This document shows positions 32,211 through 41,830 of a stretch of DNA of 64,000 nt, one piece after another. The translations under genes were made by a program, and so were the position numbers. Position 1 is the first letter of the stretch. The number at the start of each line of letters is the position of its first letter. Source of the DNA: an uncultured Clostridium sp. (lineage in GTDB: Bacteria; Bacillota; Clostridia; Clostridiales; Clostridiaceae); assembly GCF_910588715.1 (NCBI RefSeq), contig NZ_CAJURG010000002.1:1-64000 (forward strand). Direction: 5' to 3'. Below the pieces are notes generated by a model. That model did not search any database. It saw only the letters and a list, made by a program, of their open reading frames with translations, and was not told the origin of the DNA.

Positions 32211-32259
32211 AATATTGCACTATAGTTTAAGTGCCCCCTATTAAACTATAGTACAATAT
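32211..32259 (-). terminator. Terminator of the AraC/GyrI gene
   Basis: TATTG.ACTATAGTTTAA / TTAAACTATAGT.CAATA, abutting the stop at 32260. Confidence 0.7.
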
Positions 32260-33117
32260 TTATTTTTTCTTTATAGGAATCCAAACTTCAGCATAATAAT
32301 TTTCATCTAAATTTCCTTTTTCATATTTGCTTGGATCATTATACATTTCTATATTATAACCTGCAGCAATTTCATAATCCTCACAGTTTGGTAACCACTC
32401 AGAAAATATTTTTTCACTTACCTTTTGAATAGATTGTGGCATTGCTCCACGACAAGGGAAAATAGCCCATGTAAACTTAGGAATTGTCTTAACAACATAT
32501 TCATTCATGTATTCTTTTTCTTTAGAATAATCTTCTGCAATAAGATATTCAAATTCACTTCCTGTCATTTTCTCGTCAATATTAATTCCATACATTCCAC
32601 ATATATCTTTTAACTTACCTTGTGAAATATGCTCATTCCAAAACTTAGGTACATCAGTAAAAGCTGAATCATATTTAAACTTTTTATAAGCTCCTATTAC
32701 CTTAAATTCATCCTTTTCAACAATCTTATAATCCATAATATATCCACCCTCCAACGAAAATTTTATTCTTAAAGGAAGAAATGATTTTATCACTTTTCCT
32801 TCTTTACGAACTGCAGATGGTGTAACTCCATGAAATCTAGTAAAAGCCTTAGTAAAGCTATCTGGAGAATCATATCCATATTTTATTGCAATGTCTATTA
32901 TTTTTTTATTAGTAACTAAAACTTCACTGCCGGCAAGTGTAAGTTTTCTTCTTCTAATATATTCACCTAAGGAATATCCACATAACATTGCAAATCCTTT
33001 TTGAAAATAAAAATGTGAAATATTTACTTTATCTGCAATGTCCTTTACAGATAAATCTTCTGTAATATTTTCTTCAATATAATCAATAGCTCTTCTAATA
33101 CTTTCAATCCACTCCAT
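32260..33117 (-). CDS. AraC-family regulator with GyrI-like effector domain
   Basis: 285 residues. Two AraC helix-turn-helix motifs stand at the N-terminus (LSVKDIADKVNISHFYFQKGFAMLCGYSLGEYIRRRKLT; IIDIAIKYGYDSPDSFTKAFTRFHGVTPS). A GyrI/BmrR-type small-molecule-binding domain (about 125-285) ends with YNIEMYN...YAEVWIPIKK. This Rob/MarA-like order suggests response to a hydrophobic compound. No drug pump is adjacent. AGGGAGG upstream. Confidence 0.92.
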   Translation of the reverse strand: MEWIESIRRAIDYIEENITEDLSVKDIADKVNISHFYFQKGFAMLCGYSLGEYIRRRKLTLAGSEVLVTNKKIIDIAIKYGYDSPDSFTKAFTRFHGVTPSAVRKEGKVIKSFLPLRIKFSLEGGYIMDYKIVEKDEFKVIGAYKKFKYDSAFTDVPKFWNEHISQGKLKDICGMYGINIDEKMTGSEFEYLIAEDYSKEKEYMNEYVVKTIPKFTWAIFPCRGAMPQSIQKVSEKIFSEWLPNCEDYEIAAGYNIEMYNDPSKYEKGNLDENYYAEVWIPIKKK

Positions 33118-33228
33118 ATTTTTTTATCCTCCCTGTCAATTCGTTAATACAATCTTATCATTCCTTTAAATTAACATCCCGACTTTTTGAGTTTTCTTTT
33201 GTCCTATAAACATATATTTCCTATAGAG

Positions 33229-34479
33229 TTAATCAAATAAAGCTTCCCATTTTTCTGTATAATTTGAAGCAAAACACATTTTTATTTGATCTACTGTATT
33301 CTTTTCCAAAGCTAAATTAGGAAGATTATCTATAGAAAAATATTTACAATCTATAGTTTCTATATTCTCCTTAAAATTCCCACCTTTACTTTCACAAAGT
33401 ACAAATACTTTGCATACTCCATAAGCATAAACTGGATAATTATGCTTATTTCTGTCCTGCACTGCAATAATTTTTATAGGAATAACATTTAATCCCGCTT
33501 CTTCTTTAACTTCTTTTATAGTGTTACTATATACAGATTCATTTACATCTACCCAGCCACCTGGTAATGACCATCTTCCATCTACTTCTTTTACTAATAA
33601 AATTTTATCATCACTAAAAATAGCTGCTCTTGTATCCATTTTAGGAGTTTGAAATCCTGTTTCATTACAAAAAATATCATTTATTTTTTCAATACTATAA
33701 TCTGTATAATTGCTTAATATTTCAGCCGACAATTCTCTTATTCTTTGAAATCTTTCTCTATCAAAGCTGTCCTTAGAATATTCTAAACCAACTTGCCCTA
33801 TAAATTGAAGCTCCATAGCCCAGCTTAACCACTTAGGAAAATCTACTTTGTTATTATTTGAAAATAAAACAGCTAACAAATCAGTAGGTTTATTTAAGTA
33901 ATAATTAGCTTTTATAGATTTATCATTTGCCCCCCAAACAGCTAATGCAAAGTCAACTTGAGAAGAATAAGCACAATTCATATCATATTGAGTGTCACCT
34001 ATATAAATAACTTCATGTTTTTCAACCTTTGCTAATTCCATATATTTAATAAGTGGATCTGGAAATGGTTTACGTCTTTTAGTATCATCAGCACAAACTA
34101 CAATATCGAAATAAGTATTGATTTCAAAACAACTAAAATCATTAATAAACTCTTCTTTTGTTTTAGAGGTAACAATTCCCAATTTATAACCTGCTGATTT
34201 AAGTGCCTTTAATACTAAATCTATATCTTTAAAAACATTTATTTTATCTTTAAACTCTTTCATATTTGCATTCCAAAGCTTTAATGTTAAGGAAATATTA
34301 TCAACACCTAATTTCTCTAATGTACTTTCTCCCGGAATACCTAAAGCAAATCTTAAATTATAAATATCTATTCTTTTATTTAGCGTTTTTTCTAATGTCT
34401 TTTGTAATGAATGTAAAATGGCATACTCTGTATCTATTAAAGTTCCATCTATATCAAAAACAATATGCTTATATTTCAT
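33229..34479 (-). CDS. HAD phosphatase - Nudix hydrolase fusion protein
   Basis: 416 residues. The N-terminal half (1-about 205) is a PGP-like HAD phosphatase: FDIDGTLIDTEYA (Asp nucleophile), GIVTSKTKEEF, RRKPFPDP (Lys) and GDTQYDMNCA. After a linker comes a Nudix N-terminal helper domain (about 210-275). Then follows a Nudix domain with box GGWVDVNESVYSNTIKEVKEEAGL, fitting GX5EX7(K/R)EUXEEXGU. It may hydrolyse a nucleoside-diphosphate compound and then dephosphorylate the product. Substrates are unknown. AGGTGA upstream. It is not a frameshift fusion; one continuous frame. Confidence 0.9.
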   Translation of the reverse strand: MKYKHIVFDIDGTLIDTEYAILHSLQKTLEKTLNKRIDIYNLRFALGIPGESTLEKLGVDNISLTLKLWNANMKEFKDKINVFKDIDLVLKALKSAGYKLGIVTSKTKEEFINDFSCFEINTYFDIVVCADDTKRRKPFPDPLIKYMELAKVEKHEVIYIGDTQYDMNCAYSSQVDFALAVWGANDKSIKANYYLNKPTDLLAVLFSNNNKVDFPKWLSWAMELQFIGQVGLEYSKDSFDRERFQRIRELSAEILSNYTDYSIEKINDIFCNETGFQTPKMDTRAAIFSDDKILLVKEVDGRWSLPGGWVDVNESVYSNTIKEVKEEAGLNVIPIKIIAVQDRNKHNYPVYAYGVCKVFVLCESKGGNFKENIETIDCKYFSIDNLPNLALEKNTVDQIKMCFASNYTEKWEALFD

Positions 34480-34546
34480 AAAATCACCTATCCTATAATC
34501 ACAATACTAACTATAATTATAACTTAGTAATTTTTACTAATATACA

Positions 34547-35479
34547 CTATTTCTGTTTAATAATATAATTATCCTGCCAAGTTTTCCTGTACTCTAAAGG
34601 ATTACACCCTATCTGTTCATTGAATACCTTTCCAAAATAACTAGCACTTCCAAATCCACATTCATAACTTATATTAGTAATAGTTTCTTTAGTATTTATT
34701 AACATAAAACACGCCTTTTCTATGCGATATTTTTTTAAATATTGTATTGGGGATATATTTAAATACTTATTAAACATTCTAAAACACTCTCTTTCACTTA
34801 AATATGCAGAATTAGCAATTTTCTTAATAGAAATTTTTTGTGAATATTGTTCATGAATATAAATCATCATCATTTTTAACTTATCTGTTATATCATTGTT
34901 ATAAAATTCTTTATTTGATAAGTTGTTTAAAAGTTTTAATACTTCATACCATATATCGCAAATAGCTGAACGTAAGTTTAATTCATATCCAAATTCATTA
35001 CTAGATATTTTAAAAGAATTATAAATTTTATTTAAAATTGGTACATGTTCTTTTACATCAGGAAACAATGGTATTATTTCAATATTAGTTGCATTAATAA
35101 ATGGAGCAAAATATTTTTTATCTATTCTACTACCTTCATGTCCACTTAAGAATCCCACATCAAAAATATGCAAAAATTGAATATTATTTTCTATTATGCT
35201 TTTGGGTTTTGTCATATGAAGAACATTAGAATTTACAATACCTCCTGAACCTTTAGTAAAAACTACTTTTCCTTGTGGAGTATAATACTCCAATATTCCA
35301 CTTTCTATATAAAACATTTCTATTTCTTTATGCCAGTGCCAAGGAACAAATCTTCCTACATATTTATCTAACTCTGCACAAGATGCTGTATATGGAAAAT
35401 CATGATTTATATTAGAAAAAAGTTCTTCCCTGCTTCCATTACGAAATTCTATACAATTTACCTTTTTTATAATTATCAC
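34547..35479 (-). CDS. AraC-family regulator with cupin sensor
   Basis: 310 residues. The N-terminal cupin-like domain (HWHKEIEMFYIESGILEYYTPQGKVVFTKGSGGIVNSNVLH) is followed by a C-terminal AraC domain (ISIKKIANSAYLSERECFRMFNKYLNISPIQYLKKYRIEKAC; ITNISYECGFGSASYFGKVFNEQIGCNPLEYRK). Such proteins usually control sugar use, but no sugar genes are near. The GTG start is uncertain because the only GAGGTG overlaps it. The gap 35480-35716 holds a short AAGGTA/TACCTT hairpin at 35579 and nothing else recognised. Confidence 0.88.
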   Translation of the reverse strand: MIIIKKVNCIEFRNGSREELFSNINHDFPYTASCAELDKYVGRFVPWHWHKEIEMFYIESGILEYYTPQGKVVFTKGSGGIVNSNVLHMTKPKSIIENNIQFLHIFDVGFLSGHEGSRIDKKYFAPFINATNIEIIPLFPDVKEHVPILNKIYNSFKISSNEFGYELNLRSAICDIWYEVLKLLNNLSNKEFYNNDITDKLKMMMIYIHEQYSQKISIKKIANSAYLSERECFRMFNKYLNISPIQYLKKYRIEKACFMLINTKETITNISYECGFGSASYFGKVFNEQIGCNPLEYRKTWQDNYIIKQK

Positions 35480-35716
35480 CTCATAATTTATCTATCTTAT
35501 ATCGTAAACTATTCATCACTTACAAAAGTGCAAGTTTCTTGGCCAATGTTCCTAATAAAACAAGTTTACCAAAGTTCATAAGGTATCCCCTACCTTAAAT
35601 TATATAACTTTTTTTATTCATAATATCTAATTTTTATCTATACAATATCTTACATATTATAATTTAGATATACTTTTATATTCTATAAATATATAAAATT
35701 ATTATTTTATATAAGC

Positions 35717-35756
35717 TAAAAACACCACCAGCAAATTTGCCAATGGTGTTTTTGTT
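35717..35756 (-). terminator. Terminator of the purine operon
   Basis: AAAAACACCA / TGGTGTTTTT with an inner GCAAATTTGC dyad, just after the purD stop. Confidence 0.9.
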
Positions 35757-35768
35757 TTATTTAAATTT

Positions 35769-37007
35769 TTAAATATCTTTTCTAAAATATTTTCCTTCAA
35801 AATTAACCATTTCAGTTAACTTATAAGCTTCTTCTCTAGCTTCTTCAACAGTTTTACCTCTTCCAACAACAGATAAAACTCTTCCTCCATTAGTTCTTAA
35901 AACTCCATCTTGAAGCTTAGCCCCAGCTAAAAATACTTTATCTTTTATACTTTCATCAATGGTAATTTCAAAGCCTTTTTCAAAACTTCCAGGGTATCCC
36001 TTAGAAGCTAAAACTACATTTACACAAGCTCCATCATACCACTTAACCGAAACTCCATCTAATCTACTTTCTAAAGCTGCTTCAACTAAATCAACTAAAT
36101 CATTTTCCATTAAAGTTAATACAGATTGAGTTTCTGGGTCTCCCATTCTTACATTATACTCTAATAAATAAGTTCCCTTCTTAGTTATCATAAGACCAAA
36201 GAATATAATTCCCTTAAAGTCAAATCCTTCTTCTTGAATTCCCCTTAAAGTATTGGCAACTATATTTTCATTAAAATCTTTCATTACATCTTCAGTAACA
36301 AATGGATTTGGTGCCAAAACTCCCATACCACCAGTATTTGGGCCCTTATCTCCATCAAAAATTTGCTTATGGTCTTTTCCTGAAATAAAAGGTATTAAAG
36401 TAGTTCCATCAGTAATTGAAAGAATTGAAGCTTCTACTCCTTCAAGGAATTCTTCAATAACAACTCTTTGTCCTGCACCTTTAAATACATCTGAAACCAT
36501 AAAATCATCAATTGTTTTAATAGCTTCTTCTTTATTTTCTGCAATTACAACACCTTTACCAGCTGCTAATCCATCTGCTTTAATAACTATTGGATACTCA
36601 CAATTTTCTAAATAAGCCTTTGCTTCATCATATTTAGTAAAAATGCCATATTCAGCAGTTTTTACTCCATACTTTTTCATAAAATCCTTAGAAAAAGCCT
36701 TACTTCCCTCTAGTTTAGCTCCCCTTAAATCTGGTCCAAAGCATTTAAGTCCTGCATTTTTAAATTTATCTGTTATTCCCTTTGTTAATGGATCTTCTGG
36801 CCCAACAAAAGTTAAATCTATATTGTTTTCTCTTGCAAATACAACCAATTCATCTATATCAGTAATATTAATATTTTCACATTTATTTTCTAATGCTGTT
36901 CCACCATTACCGGGTGCTACAAATATTTTACTAACCCTTTCGCTTTTTGCAAGTTTCCAAGCAATTGCATGTTCTCTTCCCCCAGAACCAACTAATAATA
37001 TTTTCAT
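35769..37007 (-). CDS. purD: Phosphoribosylamine-glycine ligase
   Basis: 412 residues. It joins phosphoribosylamine and glycine using ATP to give GAR, step 2 of purine synthesis. The fold is ATP-grasp: VGSGGREHAIAWKL at the N-terminus, IKADGLAAGKGVVIA for ATP, KDHKQIFDGDKGPNTGGMG, and EYNVRMGDPETQ. Last gene of the operon, 165 nt after purH. That gap contains a 24-nt A/T palindrome and a 17-nt motif shared with the purL-purE gap. The protein appears complete. Confidence 0.97.
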   Translation of the reverse strand: MKILLVGSGGREHAIAWKLAKSERVSKIFVAPGNGGTALENKCENINITDIDELVVFARENNIDLTFVGPEDPLTKGITDKFKNAGLKCFGPDLRGAKLEGSKAFSKDFMKKYGVKTAEYGIFTKYDEAKAYLENCEYPIVIKADGLAAGKGVVIAENKEEAIKTIDDFMVSDVFKGAGQRVVIEEFLEGVEASILSITDGTTLIPFISGKDHKQIFDGDKGPNTGGMGVLAPNPFVTEDVMKDFNENIVANTLRGIQEEGFDFKGIIFFGLMITKKGTYLLEYNVRMGDPETQSVLTLMENDLVDLVEAALESRLDGVSVKWYDGACVNVVLASKGYPGSFEKGFEITIDESIKDKVFLAGAKLQDGVLRTNGGRVLSVVGRGKTVEEAREEAYKLTEMVNFEGKYFRKDI

Positions 37008-37146
37008 TTTATTAACCTCTTTTCTTTTAATTTAAATTACTTGTAACTATAAGCCCTATAAACTCAAACGGCAAATTAAGGATAAAACTACTTAGTAGTT
37101 TATAAAAATTATAATTTTTATAAAGTAAGCCTAAGTTGAATTTATT

Positions 37147-37163
37147 CCTTAACTTGCCACTTA
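37147..37163 (-). repeat. Intergenic 17-nt motif, copy 1 (after purH)
   Basis: CCTTAACTTGCCACTTA. A near-identical copy (one base changed) is at 43082-43098 after purL. Each sits shortly downstream of the respective stop codon. Confidence 0.5.
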
Positions 37164-37172
37164 ACCATTTTA

Positions 37173-38678
37173 TTAGTGTTTAAAATGTCTTATTCCTGTA
37201 AACACCATAGTTATTCCATGTTCATTACAAGCATCAATTGATTCTTGGTCTCTCATTGAACCACCTGGTTGAATTATTGCTTTAATTCCATATTTAGAAC
37301 ATTCATCAACTATATCTCTAAATGGGAAGAAAGCATCTGAAGCTAATATAGTTGCTCCTTCTCCTCTTCTTAAAGCATCCATTGTTGGCCAAATTCTATT
37401 AACTTGACCTCCACCAATTCCTACAGCAACACCATCTTTAACTGTAACTATAGCATTTGATTTTACATATTTAACAACTTTCATACCAAATACTAAATCC
37501 TTCATTTCAGCTTCTGTTGGCACTTTTTCTGTAACAACTTTTAATTCATTTAAAAGTTTACTATCTTCTTCTTGAACTAAAATTCCACCATCAACAGTTA
37601 CCATAAACCTTTTATCACATGGTTTAACATTACACTTAATAACTCTTAAATTTTTCTTAGATTTTAAAACTTCTAAAGCATCTTCATCAAACTCTGGAGC
37701 TGCAACTACTTCTAAGAATATTTTTACCATCTCCTCTGCTGTAGCTTTATCAATCTTTTTATTAATAGCAACTATTCCACCAAAGATTGAAGTTGGGTCT
37801 ACATCATGTGCTTTAGTGTAAGCTTCTAAAGAAGTTTCACCTATAGCAACACCACATGGAGTATTATGTTTTAATGCACAACAAGCTGTTTCTTCAAATT
37901 CATTTGCAACTTTCCATGCAATATCTAAATCCTTAATATTATTATAAGAAAGCTCTTTACCGTTTAAAATTTCAAAGTCATTCATGCCACCATCAAATTC
38001 ATTTGAAACATAATAAGCAGCACTTTGATGTGGATTTTCTCCATATCTTAAACTTTGCTTTTTCTTATATGAAATTGAAAGATATTCTGGATATTCCTCT
38101 TCATCTGAAAGCATAAAATTAGAAATTGCTGCATCATATGCACTCATTAAGTTAAATACCTTACCTGCTAATTTCTTTCTTAACTTATAACTAACGTCTC
38201 CTGTTTCTTTAATTTCATTCATTACAGCTTCATAATCAGATGTATCACTTATAACAACGACATCTTGAAAATTCTTAGCTGCTGCTCTAAGCATTGTTGG
38301 TCCACCAATATCTATAAATTCAACCTTTTCTTCAAAGCTTAAATTTTCTCTTACCTTTTCAAAGAAAGGATATAAATTAACTATAACCATGTCTATAGTT
38401 TCAATATTTCTTTCTTTTATAGTATTCATATGTTCATCATTATCTCTTATAGCAAGTATTCCTGCATGAATTATTGGGTGAAGAGTTTTAACTCTTCCAT
38501 CTAGCATTTCTGGAAAATTAGTAACTTCATTAACTTCTGTTACAGAAACTCCATTTTCCTTTAAGTGCTTATAAGTACCTCCAGTTGATATAATTTCAAC
38601 TCCATTTTCTGCCAAAAATTTTGAAAAATCTAAAACTCCAGTCTTATCAAATACACTAACTAATGCTCTTTTAATCAT
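37173..38678 (-). CDS. purH: AICAR transformylase / IMP cyclohydrolase
   Basis: 501 residues. The last two steps to IMP. The N-terminal MGS-like IMP cyclohydrolase (1-about 195) contains SVFDKTGVLDFSKFL and EMLDGRVKTLHPIIHAGIL. The C-terminal formyltransferase has SLRYGENPHQSAAYY, CALKHNTPCGVA and SDAFFPFRDIVD. Length slightly under the usual 510-530 but all blocks are present. It is 13 nt after purN with GGGAGG. Confidence 0.97.
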   Translation of the reverse strand: MIKRALVSVFDKTGVLDFSKFLAENGVEIISTGGTYKHLKENGVSVTEVNEVTNFPEMLDGRVKTLHPIIHAGILAIRDNDEHMNTIKERNIETIDMVIVNLYPFFEKVRENLSFEEKVEFIDIGGPTMLRAAAKNFQDVVVISDTSDYEAVMNEIKETGDVSYKLRKKLAGKVFNLMSAYDAAISNFMLSDEEEYPEYLSISYKKKQSLRYGENPHQSAAYYVSNEFDGGMNDFEILNGKELSYNNIKDLDIAWKVANEFEETACCALKHNTPCGVAIGETSLEAYTKAHDVDPTSIFGGIVAINKKIDKATAEEMVKIFLEVVAAPEFDEDALEVLKSKKNLRVIKCNVKPCDKRFMVTVDGGILVQEEDSKLLNELKVVTEKVPTEAEMKDLVFGMKVVKYVKSNAIVTVKDGVAVGIGGGQVNRIWPTMDALRRGEGATILASDAFFPFRDIVDECSKYGIKAIIQPGGSMRDQESIDACNEHGITMVFTGIRHFKH

Positions 38679-38691
38679 GTAAAAATCCTCC

Positions 38692-39294
38692 CTATTTTAA
38701 AATATTTACTCTTCCATCTATAATATCAACTTTACCTCTGCTTAATAAGTCAATAGCTTTTGGTAATAACTTATGTTCTTCTACTAATACTCTCTTTTGA
38801 ATATCTTCTGCTGTGTCACTAAAATATACTGGAACTACTTCTTGAAGTATTATTGCTCCTCCATCTACTTCTTCATTAACAAAATGAACTGTGCAACCAG
38901 TAAACCTAACCCCTGAAGCTCTTACTGCATTATGCACATGCATTCCATACATTTTATCTCCACAAAAACTGGGTATAAGTGAAGGATGAATATTTATTAT
39001 TTTATCTTTAAATTCTTTTAATATTTCTCCATCTAATATTGAAAGATATCCAGCTAAAACTATTAAATCAACCTTCCCCTTAGTTAATTCTAATATCTTA
39101 TTAGAAGTTTCTTTTCCATACTCTTTTTTTGAAACAACATAAGTAGGAATATTAGCATTTTTAGCTCTTTCTAAAGCATAAATGCCTTCTTTGCTTCCAA
39201 TAACCATTTCAACCTTAAAATTTTCATTTTTATAACCTAAAATCGATTGAAGGTTTGAGCCTCCACCAGATACAAGTACTGCTACTTTAAGCAA
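38692..39294 (-). CDS. purN: GAR transformylase (formyl-THF type)
   Basis: 200 residues. Transfers formyl from 10-formyl-THF to GAR. It has VLVSGGGSNLQSIL, the catalytic LAGYLSIL...NIHPSLIPSFCG (Asn, His) and TGCTVHFVNEEVDGGAII (Asp). The start is TTG within the purM 3' end (13-nt overlap) and has GGAGGTG 7 nt upstream. Confidence 0.96.
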   Translation of the reverse strand: MLKVAVLVSGGGSNLQSILGYKNENFKVEMVIGSKEGIYALERAKNANIPTYVVSKKEYGKETSNKILELTKGKVDLIVLAGYLSILDGEILKEFKDKIINIHPSLIPSFCGDKMYGMHVHNAVRASGVRFTGCTVHFVNEEVDGGAIILQEVVPVYFSDTAEDIQKRVLVEEHKLLPKAIDLLSRGKVDIIDGRVNILK

Positions 39295-40283
39295 ACTCCT
39301 TCACCTCCAGCTGTTACAATTCCAATTTCATAAGCTTTTTCACCTAATTCAATAAGCTCTTTTATAACAGCATCAACATCTTTTTCATCAACACATAAAA
39401 CAAAACCAATTCCCATATTAAATGTATTGTACATATGATTTCTATTTACGCCTTTATTTATCATATCTTCAAAAATTGCTGGTAATGGATAACTTTCCTT
39501 ATTTATTTGTGCAGTTAATTCTAAGCCATTAAACATTCTTGGAACATTTTCAATAAATCCACCACCTGTTATATGTGCCATACCTTTAATATTAAATTTT
39601 TCAAGTAAGCTTAATATTGGTTTAACATATATCTTTGTTGGAGTGATTAAAGTTTTCCAAACCTCTTCTCCATTAAACTCTTCATTTAAATCTTCATATA
39701 ATTTTCTAACTAAGGAAAATCCATTTGAATGTATTCCTGAAGAAGCTATACCTATTAATTTATCTCCTGGCTTAATATCTTTTCCATTTATTATTTTATC
39801 TTTATCAACAATACCTACTGCAAAACCTGCAATATCATATTCTCCTTCTTTATAAAATCCTGGCATTTCAGCAGTTTCTCCACCAACTAAAGCACAATCT
39901 GACTTAACGCATCCTTCAGAAACACCTTTAACTAAATCTGCTGCTACTTCTGCTTCAAGCTTTCCACAAGCTATATAATCTAAGAAAAATAATGGCTTTG
40001 CCCCATGACATAAAATATCATTTACACACATAGCTACACAGTCAATTCCAACTGTATCATATTTTTTAGTTTTAAATGCTATTTCAAGCTTAGTTCCAAC
40101 ACCATCTGTACCAGAAACTAAAACTGGCTTTTTATATCCTTCTGGTAATTCAACCATTCCAGCAAAACTTCCAAGACCATTTAAAACATATTCACTCATT
40201 GTCTTTTTAGCATATTCTTTTATAAGCTTTACTGATTTATAACCTTCTTCTATATTAACTCCAGCTTCTTTATAAGTTATCAT
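39282..40283 (-). CDS. purM: AIR synthetase
   Basis: 333 residues. ATP-dependent ring closure of FGAM to AIR. Family motifs are LVSGTDGVGTKLEIAF, DCVAMCVNDILCHGAKPLFFLDY, GGETAEMPGFY, SSGIHSNGFSLVRKL and HITGGGFIENVPR. Its start region, including the ribosome site, lies in a 37-bp tandem duplication that also covers the end of purF. Confidence 0.97.
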   Translation of the reverse strand: MITYKEAGVNIEEGYKSVKLIKEYAKKTMSEYVLNGLGSFAGMVELPEGYKKPVLVSGTDGVGTKLEIAFKTKKYDTVGIDCVAMCVNDILCHGAKPLFFLDYIACGKLEAEVAADLVKGVSEGCVKSDCALVGGETAEMPGFYKEGEYDIAGFAVGIVDKDKIINGKDIKPGDKLIGIASSGIHSNGFSLVRKLYEDLNEEFNGEEVWKTLITPTKIYVKPILSLLEKFNIKGMAHITGGGFIENVPRMFNGLELTAQINKESYPLPAIFEDMINKGVNRNHMYNTFNMGIGFVLCVDEKDVDAVIKELIELGEKAYEIGIVTAGGEGVCLK

Positions 40284-40347
40284 TTAAATTACCTACCTTT
40301 CAGTTTCTATAAATTATCATTTAAATTACCTACCTTTCAGTTTCTAT
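40277..40347. repeat. 37-bp tandem duplication at the purF/purM junction
   Basis: A 34-nt block at 40277-40310 is repeated exactly at 40314-40347, with a period of 37 bp. Each copy has the purM-type GAAAGGTAGG ribosome site and ATG. The upstream copy overlaps the purF stop and opens a 6-codon ORF that ends within the second copy. Confidence 0.9.
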
Positions 40348-41745
40348 TGGTGTTGCAACTGGATATATTCCATTAAAGCAACCTACACAATATCCTTGGT
40401 TTGCATTAAAGCATTTATACATTCCTTCCATAGTTAAATATCCTAAAGAATCGCAACCAATTATATCTCTTATTTCTTCTAAAGAATGATTAGCTCCTAT
40501 AAGCTCTTTTCTATAAGGAGTATCAATTCCAAAATAACATGGATATTGAACTACTGGTGATGCAACTAAAAAGTGAACTTCTTTTGCACCAGCTCTTCTT
40601 AATGATTCAACTAAATGTTTTGATGTAGTTCCTCTTACTATCGAATCATCAATAAGAATAACTCTCTTTCCATTAATATTTACCTTTAAGGGATTTAACT
40701 TAACAGCAACAGCTCTTTCTCTAACTTCTTGAGAAGGTGTTATAAATGTTCTTCCAACATATCTGTTCTTTACAAATCCAGTATCATAGGGAATTCCTGA
40801 TGCTTTAGCATATCCTATAGCTGCTGGTATTCCTGAATCTGGAACAGCAACAACTACATCTGCTTCAATTGGATTTTCTTTATATAATTGCGCTCCTGCT
40901 CTAACTCTTGATTCATGAACATCTAATCCATCTATTATTGAATCTGGTCTAGCAAAATATATATATTCAAAAGCACAAGTTTGGCATTGAGTATTTTCAG
41001 AGTATCTATAAGATTTTATTCCATTTTCATCAATTACTACAATTTCACCTGGATCAATATCTCTAACAAGCTCTGCACCAATTGCATCTAAAGCACAACT
41101 TTCAGAAGTTAAAATATATCCTTCATCAATTTTACCTAAAGAAAGTGGTCTTATTCCATGAGGGTCTCTTACACCAATAAGTTTATTTTCTGTTAATATA
41201 ACCATTGCAAATGACCCTCTAACTGCTTGAATAGCATCTAATACAGCTTTTTCAACTCCCTTTTTAGCTCCTCTTGCAATTAAATTTGCAATTACCTCAG
41301 AATCAATTGATGTATGGAATATATGTCCACCATCTTCAAGTAATTCTCTAATAACATCTGCATTAACTAAAGTTCCATTATGCGCCATAGCTATTGGCCC
41401 TAGCTTCGTTTGGCTTAATAATGGTTGGGCATTTTCTATTCTAGTATCGCCACTTGTTGAATATCTAACATGTCCTATAGCTGCAAATCCCTTTAAACTA
41501 TTTATATCTTCTTGAGAAAAGGCTTCTGTAATAAGTCCCATTCCCTTTTTAATATTTATATCTTCACCATTTGCAACAGCTATACCCGCACTTTCTTGAC
41601 CCCTATGTTGAAGTGCATATAAACCATAATAAGTCATTGATGCAACATCTAATGGAGATTTTGAATAAACACCAAATACTCCACATTCATCTTTAAATTT
41701 ATCTATGCTTGGATCCATTATTATATTATCTAACTTTGGATTCAT
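40330..41745 (-). CDS. purF: Amidophosphoribosyltransferase
   Basis: 471 residues. First step of purine synthesis: PRPP plus glutamine to phosphoribosylamine. A propeptide precedes the N-terminal nucleophile Cys21 (DECGVFGVYS). The glutaminase has HVRYSTSGD and AHNGTLVN. The PRPP site is VILIDDSIVRGTTS. Cys of a Bacillus-type [4Fe-4S] cluster are seen in FEYIYFARPDS-linked CQTC, YPCYFGID and YCVGCFNG. This is a control point sensitive to nucleotides and oxygen in the family. GTAGGAGG upstream. Confidence 0.97.
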   Translation of the reverse strand: MNPKLDNIIMDPSIDKFKDECGVFGVYSKSPLDVASMTYYGLYALQHRGQESAGIAVANGEDINIKKGMGLITEAFSQEDINSLKGFAAIGHVRYSTSGDTRIENAQPLLSQTKLGPIAMAHNGTLVNADVIRELLEDGGHIFHTSIDSEVIANLIARGAKKGVEKAVLDAIQAVRGSFAMVILTENKLIGVRDPHGIRPLSLGKIDEGYILTSESCALDAIGAELVRDIDPGEIVVIDENGIKSYRYSENTQCQTCAFEYIYFARPDSIIDGLDVHESRVRAGAQLYKENPIEADVVVAVPDSGIPAAIGYAKASGIPYDTGFVKNRYVGRTFITPSQEVRERAVAVKLNPLKVNINGKRVILIDDSIVRGTTSKHLVESLRRAGAKEVHFLVASPVVQYPCYFGIDTPYRKELIGANHSLEEIRDIIGCDSLGYLTMEGMYKCFNANQGYCVGCFNGIYPVATPIETER

Positions 41746-41830
41746 TATTTATAACCTCCTACTTATTAAGAAGTAAGAGTTGAAATGTAATAAATTACCT
41801 TTGCATTTCACTCTTAATTATCAACTCTTC

